A stretch of DNA of 29,219 bases, from positions 1-29,219 of the forward strand of contig NZ_JAKEDR010000018.1 in NCBI RefSeq assembly GCF_023653455.1. Direction: 5' to 3'. Under the pieces are notes generated by a model. That model saw only the letters and a program-made list of their open reading frames with translations. It searched no databases and was not told the origin of the DNA. Shown here piece by piece: positions 8,361 through 16,725 of this stretch. The DNA comes from Paraclostridium ghonii. GTDB taxonomy: Bacteria; Bacillota; Clostridia; Peptostreptococcales; Peptostreptococcaceae. Each line of letters starts with the position of its first letter. Position 1 is the stretch's first letter. The translations under genes were made by a program, and so were the position numbers.

Positions 8361-9434
8361 AAAGTCAACACTTTCTCCTATTTTGATTCCTCTACTATAT
8401 TTCTTAGTAGCCTCTGTGACAGCTTTTATATTTTCAATAGGTGCTCCTGCTGGTATATCACAACCAGAAGCTATTATATATCCATTTGGGCTATCACTAG
8501 CTTTGATTATGCATTTTTTAACACTTTCATATATATCATCAATAGAACCATTTCTAACAATTGATACAGGATCCACATTTCCTATTATACACATTTTGTC
8601 CCCAATTACATTTTTAAGAAGCTCTATATCTTCGCAATTATCTACACTAAATGCAGATAAATTCATCTTTGAAATATCTTCCCATATTCCTTTTGTTTTT
8701 CCACAAATATGTAATGTTGGCTTTTGACCTGTTATTTTATAAATTCCATTTATAGTCTTCTCAAGGTATGGCTTAGCAAACTCTCTAAATTGTTTTGGAC
8801 TTATTAAATCCGCAGAAGAAATAGGATCCCCTATTCCACAAACTAATCCATAACGTTCATAAACTTCTTTTACATATGCTAAATTACACTCTGTCATAAA
8901 ATCTAATAACTTATGTAAATTATCTTTATCTTTGATCATATCTCTAACTAAATTTGTAGTTCCTCTAACCGCTGAAGCTGCACTAATAGGACCTGATACT
9001 CCACTTCCTACGCTTACCTCTTTTCCTAGTTCTCTATTTATTTTTCCTAAAGAATCTAATGTTATAGGTAATCTTCCGTCTTTTAATGGGTTTATTATAT
9101 CCATATGTTCTAACATATCATAGTCTTTTAATATTGGATCTATAAGATAGGATGCTCTATTTGAACTGTATCCCATTTTACTTCCTAATGCTTCCCCCAT
9201 ACCTCTTAATGTTACATTAATTCCTGCACTTTCTACCCCTAGCTCTCTTACTATGTATTTTTCAGCCTCTAACATTTTCTCTGAATCAAAATAATATTGC
9301 TCTACATCTATACCTGCATAAACTGCAGCAGTTTCTTCAAACATCAGACTACAAGGCAGTCTATCCACTCTGTCTCCTCTAAAGTAAGCAGCTTTCCTTT
9401 CAATTGCATTCATTTCATCTTTGTATTCTTTCAT
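8355..9434 (-). CDS. Uroporphyrinogen decarboxylase family methyltransferase, MtaA/CmuA-like
   Basis: The 359-aa protein has the TIM-barrel pattern of the URO-D superfamily. The motif HIC (His242, Cys244) together with Cys325 in the ASGCDIP block matches the His-X-Cys...Cys zinc site of methylcobamide-dependent methyltransferases such as MtaA, rather than heme-pathway HemE. Such enzymes move methyl groups between a corrinoid protein and a thiol or folate acceptor. No corrinoid protein, partner methyltransferase or activator gene lies nearby, so the substrate is unknown. The start at 9432-9434 has only a weak GAAGGGAAA upstream. The 3' end lies inside the 29-bp hairpin. Confidence 0.82.
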   Translation of the reverse strand: MKEYKDEMNAIERKAAYFRGDRVDRLPCSLMFEETAAVYAGIDVEQYYFDSEKMLEAEKYIVRELGVESAGINVTLRGMGEALGSKMGYSSNRASYLIDPILKDYDMLEHMDIINPLKDGRLPITLDSLGKINRELGKEVSVGSGVSGPISAASAVRGTTNLVRDMIKDKDNLHKLLDFMTECNLAYVKEVYERYGLVCGIGDPISSADLISPKQFREFAKPYLEKTINGIYKITGQKPTLHICGKTKGIWEDISKMNLSAFSVDNCEDIELLKNVIGDKMCIIGNVDPVSIVRNGSIDDIYESVKKCIIKASDSPNGYIIASGCDIPAGAPIENIKAVTEATKKYSRGIKIGESVDFK

Positions 9435-9656
9435 AATAAATTTCCCTTCATCTGAATTTAATTGAAAACAACATCTATAAATTATTGCTTTATAAATTGT
9501 GACGATTTAATTCTACTATACTTATTTTTTCTTTTCTATAAATATAGAAAATATGAATAATCATACAACTAATTATGTTTTTTTACTATAAAGTACTTAG
9601 TCGAATTTAAAACTGCATGGTACTTATTAGCTTCAGAATTAAATATAACTTTCTAG
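9435..9656. other. Upstream region of the methyltransferase gene, no gene seen
   Basis: About 220 bp of AT-rich DNA upstream of the MtaA-like gene. The one clear structure is a 9-bp palindrome, TTTTCTATA/TATAGAAAA (9532-9551), which could be an operator. I cannot place the promoter with confidence, and no open frame with a ribosome site is visible. Confidence 0.5.
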
Positions 9657-9774
9657 AAATAAAAAATTCGCTTTGCTTGAGCGACTACGTCGGCGAACTA
9701 CTTCATGTCGCCAACGACCTTGAAAATCAGGTCCGTTGCTCAAGTTTAGCAGTTGGCATTATAACTTATCCACA
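9657..9774 (+). repeat. Dispersed element, copy 1, with DnaA box
   Basis: It begins AAATAAAAAATTCGCT and ends CTTATCCACA, exactly as copy 2 at 18513-18618 does. Inside, CTTGAGCGAC (9676-9685) pairs with GTTGCTCAAG (9735-9744). The loop carries two more hairpins, GGCGA/TCGCC (9692-9696 with 9708-9712) and ACCT/AGGT (9717-9720 with 9729-9732), giving a three-way-junction-like fold. The right end holds TTATCCACA (9766-9774), the consensus DnaA box. No open frame is present. It resembles a small non-autonomous repeat or structured RNA; its nature is unknown. Confidence 0.7.
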
Positions 9775-9809
9775 AATCAGATAATTTATAATACCTTAGT
9801 ATATAAAAA

Positions 9810-9837
9810 AGAGATTCTTAAAATTTTAAGAATCTCT
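9810..9837 (-). terminator. Intrinsic terminator of the ppiB transcript
   Basis: A fully palindromic 28-bp block (9810-9837) is followed in the minus direction by six T. It lies downstream of ppiB and of the copy-B inverted repeat, so the ppiB transcript would carry that repeat in its 3' UTR. Confidence 0.8.
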
Positions 9838-9878
9838 CTTTCTTGATGTTCTCCGCTCTTCCAATCTTTAAAAGCGAA

Positions 9879-9954
9879 GTGGGGTTGTATATTGATTAAC
9901 GAAATACTTACAAACGCAGTTTGTCGTGTGAAGGAAATCAATATACAACCCCAC
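9879..9954 (-). repeat. Nested inverted-repeat element, copy B, in the ppiB 3' region
   Basis: A perfect 19-bp stem (9879-9897 with 9936-9954) encloses an inner ACAAAC/GTTTGT hairpin (9910-9915 with 9919-9924). Read on the minus strand, the unpaired blocks are CTTCACAC and AAGTATTTCGTTAA, nearly the same as in copy A at 8173-8291, while both stems have different sequences. The element starts 10 nt after the ppiB stop, and a true terminator follows at 9810-9837. Confidence 0.75.
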
Positions 9955-9964
9955 AAGCTACTTA

Positions 9965-10489
9965 TTACATTTTTTCTACGTCTGAATAGTCTTGTCCAAA
10001 TGTCTCAACAGTAACTTTTTTCATTACTTGTGGAGTTTGAGGCTTATCCATTCTATCTGTTTTAACAGAAGTTATTTCATCTACAACTTCTATACCTTCA
10101 ATTATTCTACCAAATGATGCATATTGTCTATCTAAGTGTGGAGAGTTAGCATGCATTAAGAAAAATTGTGACCCAGCTGAATTTGGAGCCATAGTTCTAG
10201 CCATTGATATAACTCCTCTATCATGCTTTAAGTTGTTAGTATGTCCATTTTGAGTGAATTCTCCTTTTATTGAGTATCCTGGTCCACCCATACCATTTCC
10301 ATCAGGACATCCACCTTGTATCATAAATCCAGGTATAACTCTGTGGAATGTTACTCCATCATAGTATCCTGATTCTACTAAAGATACAAAGTTTTTAACA
10401 GTATTAGGAGCTATATGTGGGTATAACTCAACTTTCATTACTTTTCCATTTTCCATTTCTATAGTTACTATAGGATTTTTATTTTCCAT
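9965..10489 (-). CDS. ppiB: Cyclophilin-type peptidyl-prolyl cis-trans isomerase
   Basis: The cyclophilin core is unmistakable: FHRVIPGFMIQGG (residues 48-60, with catalytic Arg50 and Gln58) and SAGSQFFLMH later on. The protein is 174 aa with no signal peptide, so it is the cytoplasmic PpiB type that speeds proline isomerisation during folding. ATG at 10487-10489 has AGGAAGT upstream. It appears monocistronic; its 3' UTR holds the inverted repeat at 9879-9954. Confidence 0.95.
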   Translation of the reverse strand: MENKNPIVTIEMENGKVMKVELYPHIAPNTVKNFVSLVESGYYDGVTFHRVIPGFMIQGGCPDGNGMGGPGYSIKGEFTQNGHTNNLKHDRGVISMARTMAPNSAGSQFFLMHANSPHLDRQYASFGRIIEGIEVVDEITSVKTDRMDKPQTPQVMKKVTVETFGQDYSDVEKM

Positions 10490-10587
10490 TTTATGTACTT
10501 CCTTTCTTATGAGTTTTATATTCTCATTTTATATTATATACCAATAATAATAAAAAATCACAAAAATAAGCTACTTATTTAAGCAGC

Positions 10588-11184
10588 CTATTTTTCTTCA
10601 TTTGAATCTAATAATACAGTTTCTTCATATTTAATATCTAGCAATTCTAAAATTTGTTTAGATCTATCTTTAGTAGAACCTGATACTTCTACATAACTTA
10701 TATTTTCAGATTTTAAGAAACTTAATATAGCTTCATCTATTTGTATAGCTATACTTTCATCTTGCCATCTAACTCCATCTTTAACATATCCAAATTGTCT
10801 TGGAACATATACTATCATATCATAATTTTGCATGTCTTCTATAGCTAAGCAATATAAATCTTTTAATATTTGTATTTCTTTGTTAGTTCTTTTTCTATCT
10901 CCTAACATAAATCTGCCATATATATATGGTACAAATGTAGCATAATCTGTAAGTGCATATTCAAATCCTGATAAATCGTCTTCTATCTTCTTTTGGCCTA
11001 AATAGATACCATATTGTTCAGATATAGTTTCTATCATTCCTTTATCTCTTAAATATTCTGTTGAATATTCTAATGCATACCCTACATCTAAACCTGCTAT
11101 TTTCATTTCAACATATAAATGTTGTATTAGTGTTGTCTTTCCACATCTAGGTCCACCTAGTACAGCAATTCTTTTAGTTGTCAT
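10588..11184 (-). CDS. P-loop NTPase / kinase-like protein (AAA_28 type)
   Basis: The Walker A motif GGPRCGKT (residues 10-17) opens a single-domain protein of 198 aa. The middle YDMIVYVPRQ stretch looks like the Walker B strand, and the RTN/RW region may hold lid residues. This resembles the small AAA_28 ATPase group related to NadR-type kinases, but no substrate-specific motif is certain. It has no membrane segment. The start ATG at 11182-11184 has GGAG about 12 nt upstream, a slightly long spacing. It sits between ppiB and the patatin gene and may share a transcript with the latter. Confidence 0.65.
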   Translation of the reverse strand: MTTKRIAVLGGPRCGKTTLIQHLYVEMKIAGLDVGYALEYSTEYLRDKGMIETISEQYGIYLGQKKIEDDLSGFEYALTDYATFVPYIYGRFMLGDRKRTNKEIQILKDLYCLAIEDMQNYDMIVYVPRQFGYVKDGVRWQDESIAIQIDEAILSFLKSENISYVEVSGSTKDRSKQILELLDIKYEETVLLDSNEEK

Positions 11185-11285
11185 ACTTTATATCAACTCC
11201 ATATTTTATATTTCAAATTCAGAACCTTTTTATTATACTAGCATAAGCAAATTTATTCAATAATTTAGAGTTAATTATACTTTGC

Positions 11286-12035
11286 TTATCCTAAAATATT
11301 TGTAAATTTAGATATTTTATATCCTTCATTGAATATCTGTTTACAAAACTCTCCTTCGAAATTTAAAGTAGCATTTTTTTCAAATTCTGTATTAGGTCTT
11401 ATTATAATTATATTTTCTTCATCGTATATATTTTTTATGTGTTCTGGTATCTCAAAATCTTTGTTCATAGTTATCAATACAATTTTATCCACATTTTCAT
11501 CTATTAGTGGTTTTAAAAGAGTATTATTTAACATTCCTCCATCTAGTTTATATCCATCATATATTCCATCTATTAAATCATTTTTAAATTGATCATTTGG
11601 ATTTAAATCTTTTGATGGTCTAAAAGGAAGTAATGAGCTATACTTTATACTCTCTAAACCTTTATCATAGCTTTCTTTTGATATATCTACTATAACCTCT
11701 TTCATTATTGAATTATCAATCTTTACGTAATTCACATAGAAGTTCTTCTTATCTTTAGAGTTATCCTCAAGTTCTCTTAATAAATCAATTGCCAAAGAGT
11801 TATCCACAGTATTATCAACTATTTTGACACCGTTTTCACCAATTGTCTGAATATTTATCCACATTTTCTTTAACTTGTTAACATTTTCTGTGTATATGTA
11901 GTAACCATTTATTGACCCTATAGAAGTACCTGATATTATATCAAAGTCTAAACCTTTTTCGTATAATCCATATATAACTCCAGCTTGAAATGCTCCTTTA
12001 GCTCCACCGCCAGCTAAACATAATCCTAATTTCAT
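11286..12035 (-). CDS. Patatin-like phospholipase
   Basis: The oxyanion-hole motif GGGAKG (residues 9-14), the nucleophile elbow GTSIG (36-40, Ser38) and the catalytic DGG (Asp165) form the full Ser-Asp dyad of bacterial patatin-like lipases such as the RssA/YlbK group. The 249-aa protein lacks a signal peptide and membrane segment, so it acts inside the cell, probably hydrolysing acyl esters of lipids. ATG at 12033-12035 has TAGGAGTG upstream. The gene contains three perfect TTATCCACA 9-mers (11485, 11800, 11855), which arise from ordinary codons. Confidence 0.9.
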   Translation of the reverse strand: MKLGLCLAGGGAKGAFQAGVIYGLYEKGLDFDIISGTSIGSINGYYIYTENVNKLKKMWINIQTIGENGVKIVDNTVDNSLAIDLLRELEDNSKDKKNFYVNYVKIDNSIMKEVIVDISKESYDKGLESIKYSSLLPFRPSKDLNPNDQFKNDLIDGIYDGYKLDGGMLNNTLLKPLIDENVDKIVLITMNKDFEIPEHIKNIYDEENIIIIRPNTEFEKNATLNFEGEFCKQIFNEGYKISKFTNILG

Positions 12036-12075
12036 GTTAATTCACTCCTAGTCTAATTATTTATGTAATAATTTT

Positions 12076-12115
12076 AGGGGGTGTATAAAGTTTAAAATCC
12101 TTTATACATCCCCCT
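12076..12115 (-). terminator. Terminator-like hairpin after apeB
   Basis: AGGGGGTGTATAAAG (12076-12090) pairs with 12100-12115 with one bulged T. It lies just past the apeB stop and ahead of the patatin gene. In the minus direction it is followed by AAAATTATTA, a weak T tract, so termination may be partial. Confidence 0.6.
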
Positions 12116-12133
12116 GATTAATTCATTTAAATC

Positions 12134-13432
12134 TTATAATTCATAAAACTTTTTAAAAGTTTTATATATATCCATATGATCTTCTACACATCCTAATTCT
12201 CTTATAGAGTGCATAGCAAGTATTGGACTTCCTACATCTACCGATGGTATGTCTATATGTGTTGATGATATTGGCCCTATTGTACTTCCACCTCTTACAT
12301 CAGATCTATTGACAAACTCTTGGCAGTTAACTCCTGCTTCTTTACATATAGATTTATATATAGCTATAGATTGACTATCACTAGTATATGCTTGATTTGC
12401 ATTTATTTTTATAACTGGACCTTTTCCCATAACAGGTTTATTTGTTGGGTCATGCTTTTCTGCCATATTAGGGTGAACTGCATGCGCAAGGTCTGCAGAT
12501 ATTATAAACGAAGAATATAAGCTTCTAAAGAAATCTTCTCTATTTTGACCTAAAGATAAAGATATTCTTTCTAATATATTTAGTAACATATTAGAATCAG
12601 CACCTTGTTTTGTTGAACTTCCAACTTCTTCATTATCAAATACAGCAACTACATTAACTCCATTTAAATGTTTAGCATCTAAAAGTGCATGTAAACTAGC
12701 ATGTGCCATAGATAAATTATCTAACCTTGAACAAGATAACATTTCTTCATTAGGACCTATTAACATTCCTTTTTCATACTCATATAAAAATAAGTCAAAA
12801 TCAAGTATTTCCTCCACTTTTCTTCCTAATTCTTTAGCTACAGCTTTTATAAGGAAGTTATCTTTTTCTAGTGAATCATTTAATAACCCTACTAATGGTA
12901 ACATATCTTTTTGCTTATTAAGCGCTACCCCTGAATTTACATCTCTATTCATGTGTATAGCTAAATTAGGTATTATACATATAGGCTTATTTATATTTAC
13001 TAAAGTTTCTTTAGGTCTTAAAACACTATCACCTTTAATGACAACTCTTCCAGCTATTGATAACGGTCTATCTAACCATGTGTTTAGTATAGGCCCTCCA
13101 TAGCATTCTGTATTTAATTTTAAGTAAGTCTTTTCAACTTCCATTTCTGGATTTGGTTTAACTCTAAATGATGGAGAATCTGAGTGTGATCCTATTATTC
13201 TAAATCCATGCTCTTTTAATTTGCTCGTATTTACTGTAAATGCAATTATTGCTGATTCATTTTTAGATGTGTAGTATTTTCCACCTACTTCTAATTCCCA
13301 CTTTTCTCTTGCTTCAAGTTTTTTAAACCCATTTAATTTTAATAGCTCTTCAGATGTTTCTACTGAGTGAAAAGCTGTTGGGCTTTTCTCTATAAACCCA
13401 ATTAAATTTCTTGCAAATTCTTTTGAATTCAT
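12134..13432 (-). CDS. apeB: M18 family aminopeptidase
   Basis: At 432 aa it has the size of bacterial M18 (aspartyl aminopeptidase type) enzymes. The zinc-binding block GSHSDSPSFRVKP (about 81-93, His83 and Asp85), the LDNL segment, the DNEEVGS block and the late HAVHPN...EKHDP region are all in family order. The enzyme is a cytoplasmic two-zinc exopeptidase that removes N-terminal residues from peptides. ATG at 13430-13432 has AAGGGGG upstream and lies only about 28 bp after the pcrA stop, so pcrA-apeB is likely one operon ending at the hairpin near 12100. Confidence 0.93.
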   Translation of the reverse strand: MNSKEFARNLIGFIEKSPTAFHSVETSEELLKLNGFKKLEAREKWELEVGGKYYTSKNESAIIAFTVNTSKLKEHGFRIIGSHSDSPSFRVKPNPEMEVEKTYLKLNTECYGGPILNTWLDRPLSIAGRVVIKGDSVLRPKETLVNINKPICIIPNLAIHMNRDVNSGVALNKQKDMLPLVGLLNDSLEKDNFLIKAVAKELGRKVEEILDFDLFLYEYEKGMLIGPNEEMLSCSRLDNLSMAHASLHALLDAKHLNGVNVVAVFDNEEVGSSTKQGADSNMLLNILERISLSLGQNREDFFRSLYSSFIISADLAHAVHPNMAEKHDPTNKPVMGKGPVIKINANQAYTSDSQSIAIYKSICKEAGVNCQEFVNRSDVRGGSTIGPISSTHIDIPSVDVGSPILAMHSIRELGCVEDHMDIYKTFKKFYEL

Positions 13433-13460
13433 TACAAATCCCCCTTAAAACTTTTTTAAT

Positions 13461-15683
13461 TTATAATAAATCAAGTGTTGTGTATTCTTTATTTATCTTC
13501 TTTATACCTTGATTATTAAAAGCTATTGTTAAATCAGATCCAGCAGCCGCTACTACAGTTCCTACCCCAAATTTAGGATGATAGACTTTAGATCCTAATT
13601 TTATATCATCAACCTTAGGATCTGGTTTACTTTCTTTTATAGTAGCATTAACCTTATTTGCTACACTAGCTTTGTTCATAGATTTCATATACTTTTGTTT
13701 ATATTTATCTAATATATTGTAATTTGCTTTAGAGTAGCTTAATTCATTCTCTTCTTTATTTAATTTTTCTATGCACTCCTCTGGAAGTTCTTCCATAAAT
13801 CTAGATTGTATAGATGGGTTAGTTTTTCCATAAAGGGTTCTTTTCTTTGTAAGAGTCATAAAAAGTTCTTTTTTAGCCCTTGTTATCCCCACATAACAAA
13901 GCCTTCTCTCTTCTTCGATATCAGACTCATTCATAGACCTTACAGCTCTTGATATAGGGAATAATCCTTCTTCCATACCAACTAAATGAACAACTGGAAA
14001 CTCAAGTCCCTTAGATGTATGAATTGTCATAAGAGATACTCTGTCATTTTCTTCATCATCACTCTCTGTTGAAGTAAGCGCTACATTAGTTAAAAATGTC
14101 TCTAAATCTTTTTCTTCACTACTGTTTTCAAATTCAATAGCAATTGATATAAACTCTTTTAAGTTATCTATTCTATCTTGAGATTCTTCACTTTTATCTT
14201 TTTCAAGCTCGTCTAGGTATCCTGTAACATCAAGAACTTTTTCTATAAGTTTACTTACTGAGTAAGCATCTTTTATTACTCTAAGAGTTCCTACTAAATC
14301 AACAAATCCATTTATATTTGCTCTAGCCTTTGTGGAGATGTCAGAGTTAGTATCTACATCTAGAAGAACTGAGAATATACTCTCTTGTTTTAAACTCGCT
14401 CTATCTTCTATTTTTTCTATTGTTCTAAGTCCAATTCCTCTTTTAGGAACATTTATTATTCTCTTTAAAGATATATCATCTTGAACATTTTGAAGAACTC
14501 TTAAGTATGCAACTAAATCTTTTATCTCTTTTCTTTCATAGAATTTAGTTCCTCCATATATATTATATGGTATTTGGCTTCTATTTAAAGCATCCTCCAT
14601 AGCACGAGCTTGTGCATTTGCTCTGTATAATACAGCAAAATTCTTTAAAGGTTTATTTTGTTTTCTATGAATTCTCCATATATTATCAGCAACAAAATCC
14701 GCTTCTTCTATCTCGTCTGATGTAACCTGTATTTTAATCTTTTCGCCTTCTTTTTGCTCACTCCACAGTTTTTTTCTTTTTCTTTCTATATTATTAGAGA
14801 TAACTGTGTTAGCTGCATCTAATATAACTTGAGTTGATCTATAATTTTGTTCTAATTTTACTACATGAACATCATCATAGTCTCTTTCAAATTCAAGTAT
14901 ATTTCTTATGTCTGCACCTCTCCAACCATATATACTTTGGTCATCATCACCAACAACACATATGTTTTGGTGCTCTTTAGCTAACAGTTTTATAAATTCA
15001 TATTGAGCTTTACTTGTATCTTGATACTCATCAACCATTATATAATTAAATTTATTTCTATAATAAGCTAATACACTTTCTTCTTTTTTTAATAATTCAA
15101 CAGTTTTTATTATTAAATCATCAAAATCAAGGGCACTATTTCTTTTTAGTCGATCTTGATATAGTGTATATACATCTGCTATTTTACTCATTCTTGCATC
15201 ATTTCTGTGCATATCCTTATATTCTTTAGGACTTAATAATTTATCTTTCGCTCCAGAGATATAACTTATAACCACCTTAGGTTCAAAAGCTTTATCACTT
15301 AAATTTAATTCCTTTAAGCAATCCTTAACTAATGTAACTTGATCTGAACTATCATATATAACGAAAGATCTGTTGTATCCGATTCTATTTATATCTTTTC
15401 TAAGCATTCTAACACAACATGAATGGAAAGTTGTTATCCACATATCTTTAACGTCCGAATCTATAGTTTCCTCCACTCTTTCCTTCATTTCATTTGCAGC
15501 TTTATTTGTAAATGTTATTGCTAATATATTACTAGGATGTATTCCTTTATTTTTCATAAGATGAGCTATTCTTGTTGTTAAAACTCTTGTTTTTCCAGAT
15601 CCAGCTCCTGCTAATATAAGCACTGGTCCTTCTGTTTTTAGTACCGCTTCTTTTTGGGCGGGGTTTAGTGAATCTATATCCAT
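13461..15683 (-). CDS. pcrA: ATP-dependent DNA helicase PcrA (UvrD/Rep family)
   Basis: The 740-aa SF1A helicase shows motif I GAGSGKT (about 26-32), the VDEYQDTS motif II, GDDDQSIYGWRGAD motif III, the QNYRS motif IV region, HTSKGLEFPVV motif V and VGITRAKKEL motif VI. The C-terminal domain ends with LGSKVYHPKFGVGTV, the RNA-polymerase-binding tail typical of PcrA. It unwinds DNA 3' to 5', removes RecA filaments and supports repair and plasmid replication. ATG at 15681-15683 has AGGAGG close upstream. Unlike Bacillus there is no ligA after it here; apeB follows. Confidence 0.97.
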   Translation of the reverse strand: MDIDSLNPAQKEAVLKTEGPVLILAGAGSGKTRVLTTRIAHLMKNKGIHPSNILAITFTNKAANEMKERVEETIDSDVKDMWITTFHSCCVRMLRKDINRIGYNRSFVIYDSSDQVTLVKDCLKELNLSDKAFEPKVVISYISGAKDKLLSPKEYKDMHRNDARMSKIADVYTLYQDRLKRNSALDFDDLIIKTVELLKKEESVLAYYRNKFNYIMVDEYQDTSKAQYEFIKLLAKEHQNICVVGDDDQSIYGWRGADIRNILEFERDYDDVHVVKLEQNYRSTQVILDAANTVISNNIERKRKKLWSEQKEGEKIKIQVTSDEIEEADFVADNIWRIHRKQNKPLKNFAVLYRANAQARAMEDALNRSQIPYNIYGGTKFYERKEIKDLVAYLRVLQNVQDDISLKRIINVPKRGIGLRTIEKIEDRASLKQESIFSVLLDVDTNSDISTKARANINGFVDLVGTLRVIKDAYSVSKLIEKVLDVTGYLDELEKDKSEESQDRIDNLKEFISIAIEFENSSEEKDLETFLTNVALTSTESDDEENDRVSLMTIHTSKGLEFPVVHLVGMEEGLFPISRAVRSMNESDIEEERRLCYVGITRAKKELFMTLTKKRTLYGKTNPSIQSRFMEELPEECIEKLNKEENELSYSKANYNILDKYKQKYMKSMNKASVANKVNATIKESKPDPKVDDIKLGSKVYHPKFGVGTVVAAAGSDLTIAFNNQGIKKINKEYTTLDLL

Positions 15684-15803
15684 TATTACCTCCTAATTGT
15701 ATATGTTATATGTATATTTTAATCTATTATCTATATTTATTCAAATTTATTAAAAGTCCATATTAATCATATCTACATTTTAAATTTTTTCTAAAAAGAA
15801 AAA

Positions 15804-15827
15804 ATCCTTAGATGTATATCTAAGGAT
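15804..15827 (-). terminator. Intrinsic terminator of the cbiMNQO operon
   Basis: ATCCTTAGAT (15804-15813) pairs with ATCTAAGGAT (15818-15827) with loop GTAT and is followed in the minus direction by TTTTTCTTTTT. It lies about 75 bp past the cbiO stop. Confidence 0.8.
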
Positions 15828-15900
15828 CAAATTTAGACTAAAGGTATTTATTTATTTTATTATTTTATATTAATCTTAAATTAATAAGATTAGGGGCTAA

Positions 15901-16716
15901 TTAATGAGCGTTTATACTTAATTTGTTAAAATAATCGTATAAATCCTCCTCTTTTTTAAATAAAGGTAAATTCATGTTTTTATGTATTTTTACAAGCCAC
16001 GGACTATTTAATCCAGCTTCTTTAATTTTTAAATCATCACTAAAAACTTCATTAGAATTTCCTTCAATTGATATATTTCCTTTATTTAACACATATATAT
16101 AATCACAAAGGTTATATATTAAATCCATATCATGACTTGATATAACTACCTTTACACCTTTATTGTATAATTCTTTTAATATTTTTATAATAGCTTTTGT
16201 GCTTATTGGATCTAACCCTGCTGTAGGTTCATCTAATAAAATAACTTTATTTTCCATAGCTATTACAGATGCTATAGCTACCCTTTTTTTCTGACCATAA
16301 CTTAAAAAATGTACTGGCTTATCTATTAAATCTAGAGCATTAACTAATTTTAATGCTCTATGAACTTTCTTATCTACTTCACTTTCATCTATGCCGATAT
16401 TTCTTAGAGAAAATGCTATATCATCATATACTCTTGAATAAAATATCTGTTTATCTGGATCTTGAAATACTATACCTACATCCCTTCTTAAGTTGTATAA
16501 TTCTTTCTTTTTATAGTTTAATTCTTTATTATTATAAATAATTTTACCTGAAGAAGGTTTCAATATACCCATTAAATTCATAAATAGAGTCGATTTTCCT
16601 GAACCATTACCTCCTATTATTCCAATCATATTCCCCTTTGAGAAATCTAAACTTATATCATCTAATGCTTTATTATTTTTTTCGTATTTATATGTTAAAT
16701 TCTCTACTTTAAACAT
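15901..16716 (-). CDS. cbiO: Cobalt ECF transporter ATPase CbiO
   Basis: An ABC ATPase of 271 aa with Walker A GGNGSGKST (35-43), Q-loop in VFQDPDKQIF, signature LSYGQKKR, Walker B VILLDEPTAGLD and the H-loop in ISSHDMD. The DPDKQIF pattern is typical of ECF-type energising ATPases. As the last gene of cbiMNQO it powers cobalt uptake at the inner face of the membrane. The ATG at 16714-16716 has TAGGAGAC upstream, which begins in the cbiQ stop codon. Confidence 0.93.
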   Translation of the reverse strand: MFKVENLTYKYEKNNKALDDISLDFSKGNMIGIIGGNGSGKSTLFMNLMGILKPSSGKIIYNNKELNYKKKELYNLRRDVGIVFQDPDKQIFYSRVYDDIAFSLRNIGIDESEVDKKVHRALKLVNALDLIDKPVHFLSYGQKKRVAIASVIAMENKVILLDEPTAGLDPISTKAIIKILKELYNKGVKVVISSHDMDLIYNLCDYIYVLNKGNISIEGNSNEVFSDDLKIKEAGLNSPWLVKIHKNMNLPLFKKEEDLYDYFNKLSINAH

Positions 16717-16725
16717 TCTAGTCTC

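Noticed and set aside
8355..9434. Heme-pathway uroporphyrinogen decarboxylase HemE
   Set aside because: The His-X-Cys...Cys zinc motif fits MtaA-type methyltransferases, and no heme or siroheme gene is adjacent.
9657..9774. Chromosomal replication origin because of the DnaA box
   Set aside because: Only one box per element, no dnaA, dnaN or gyrB nearby, and no box array or DNA-unwinding region; an origin is not supported.
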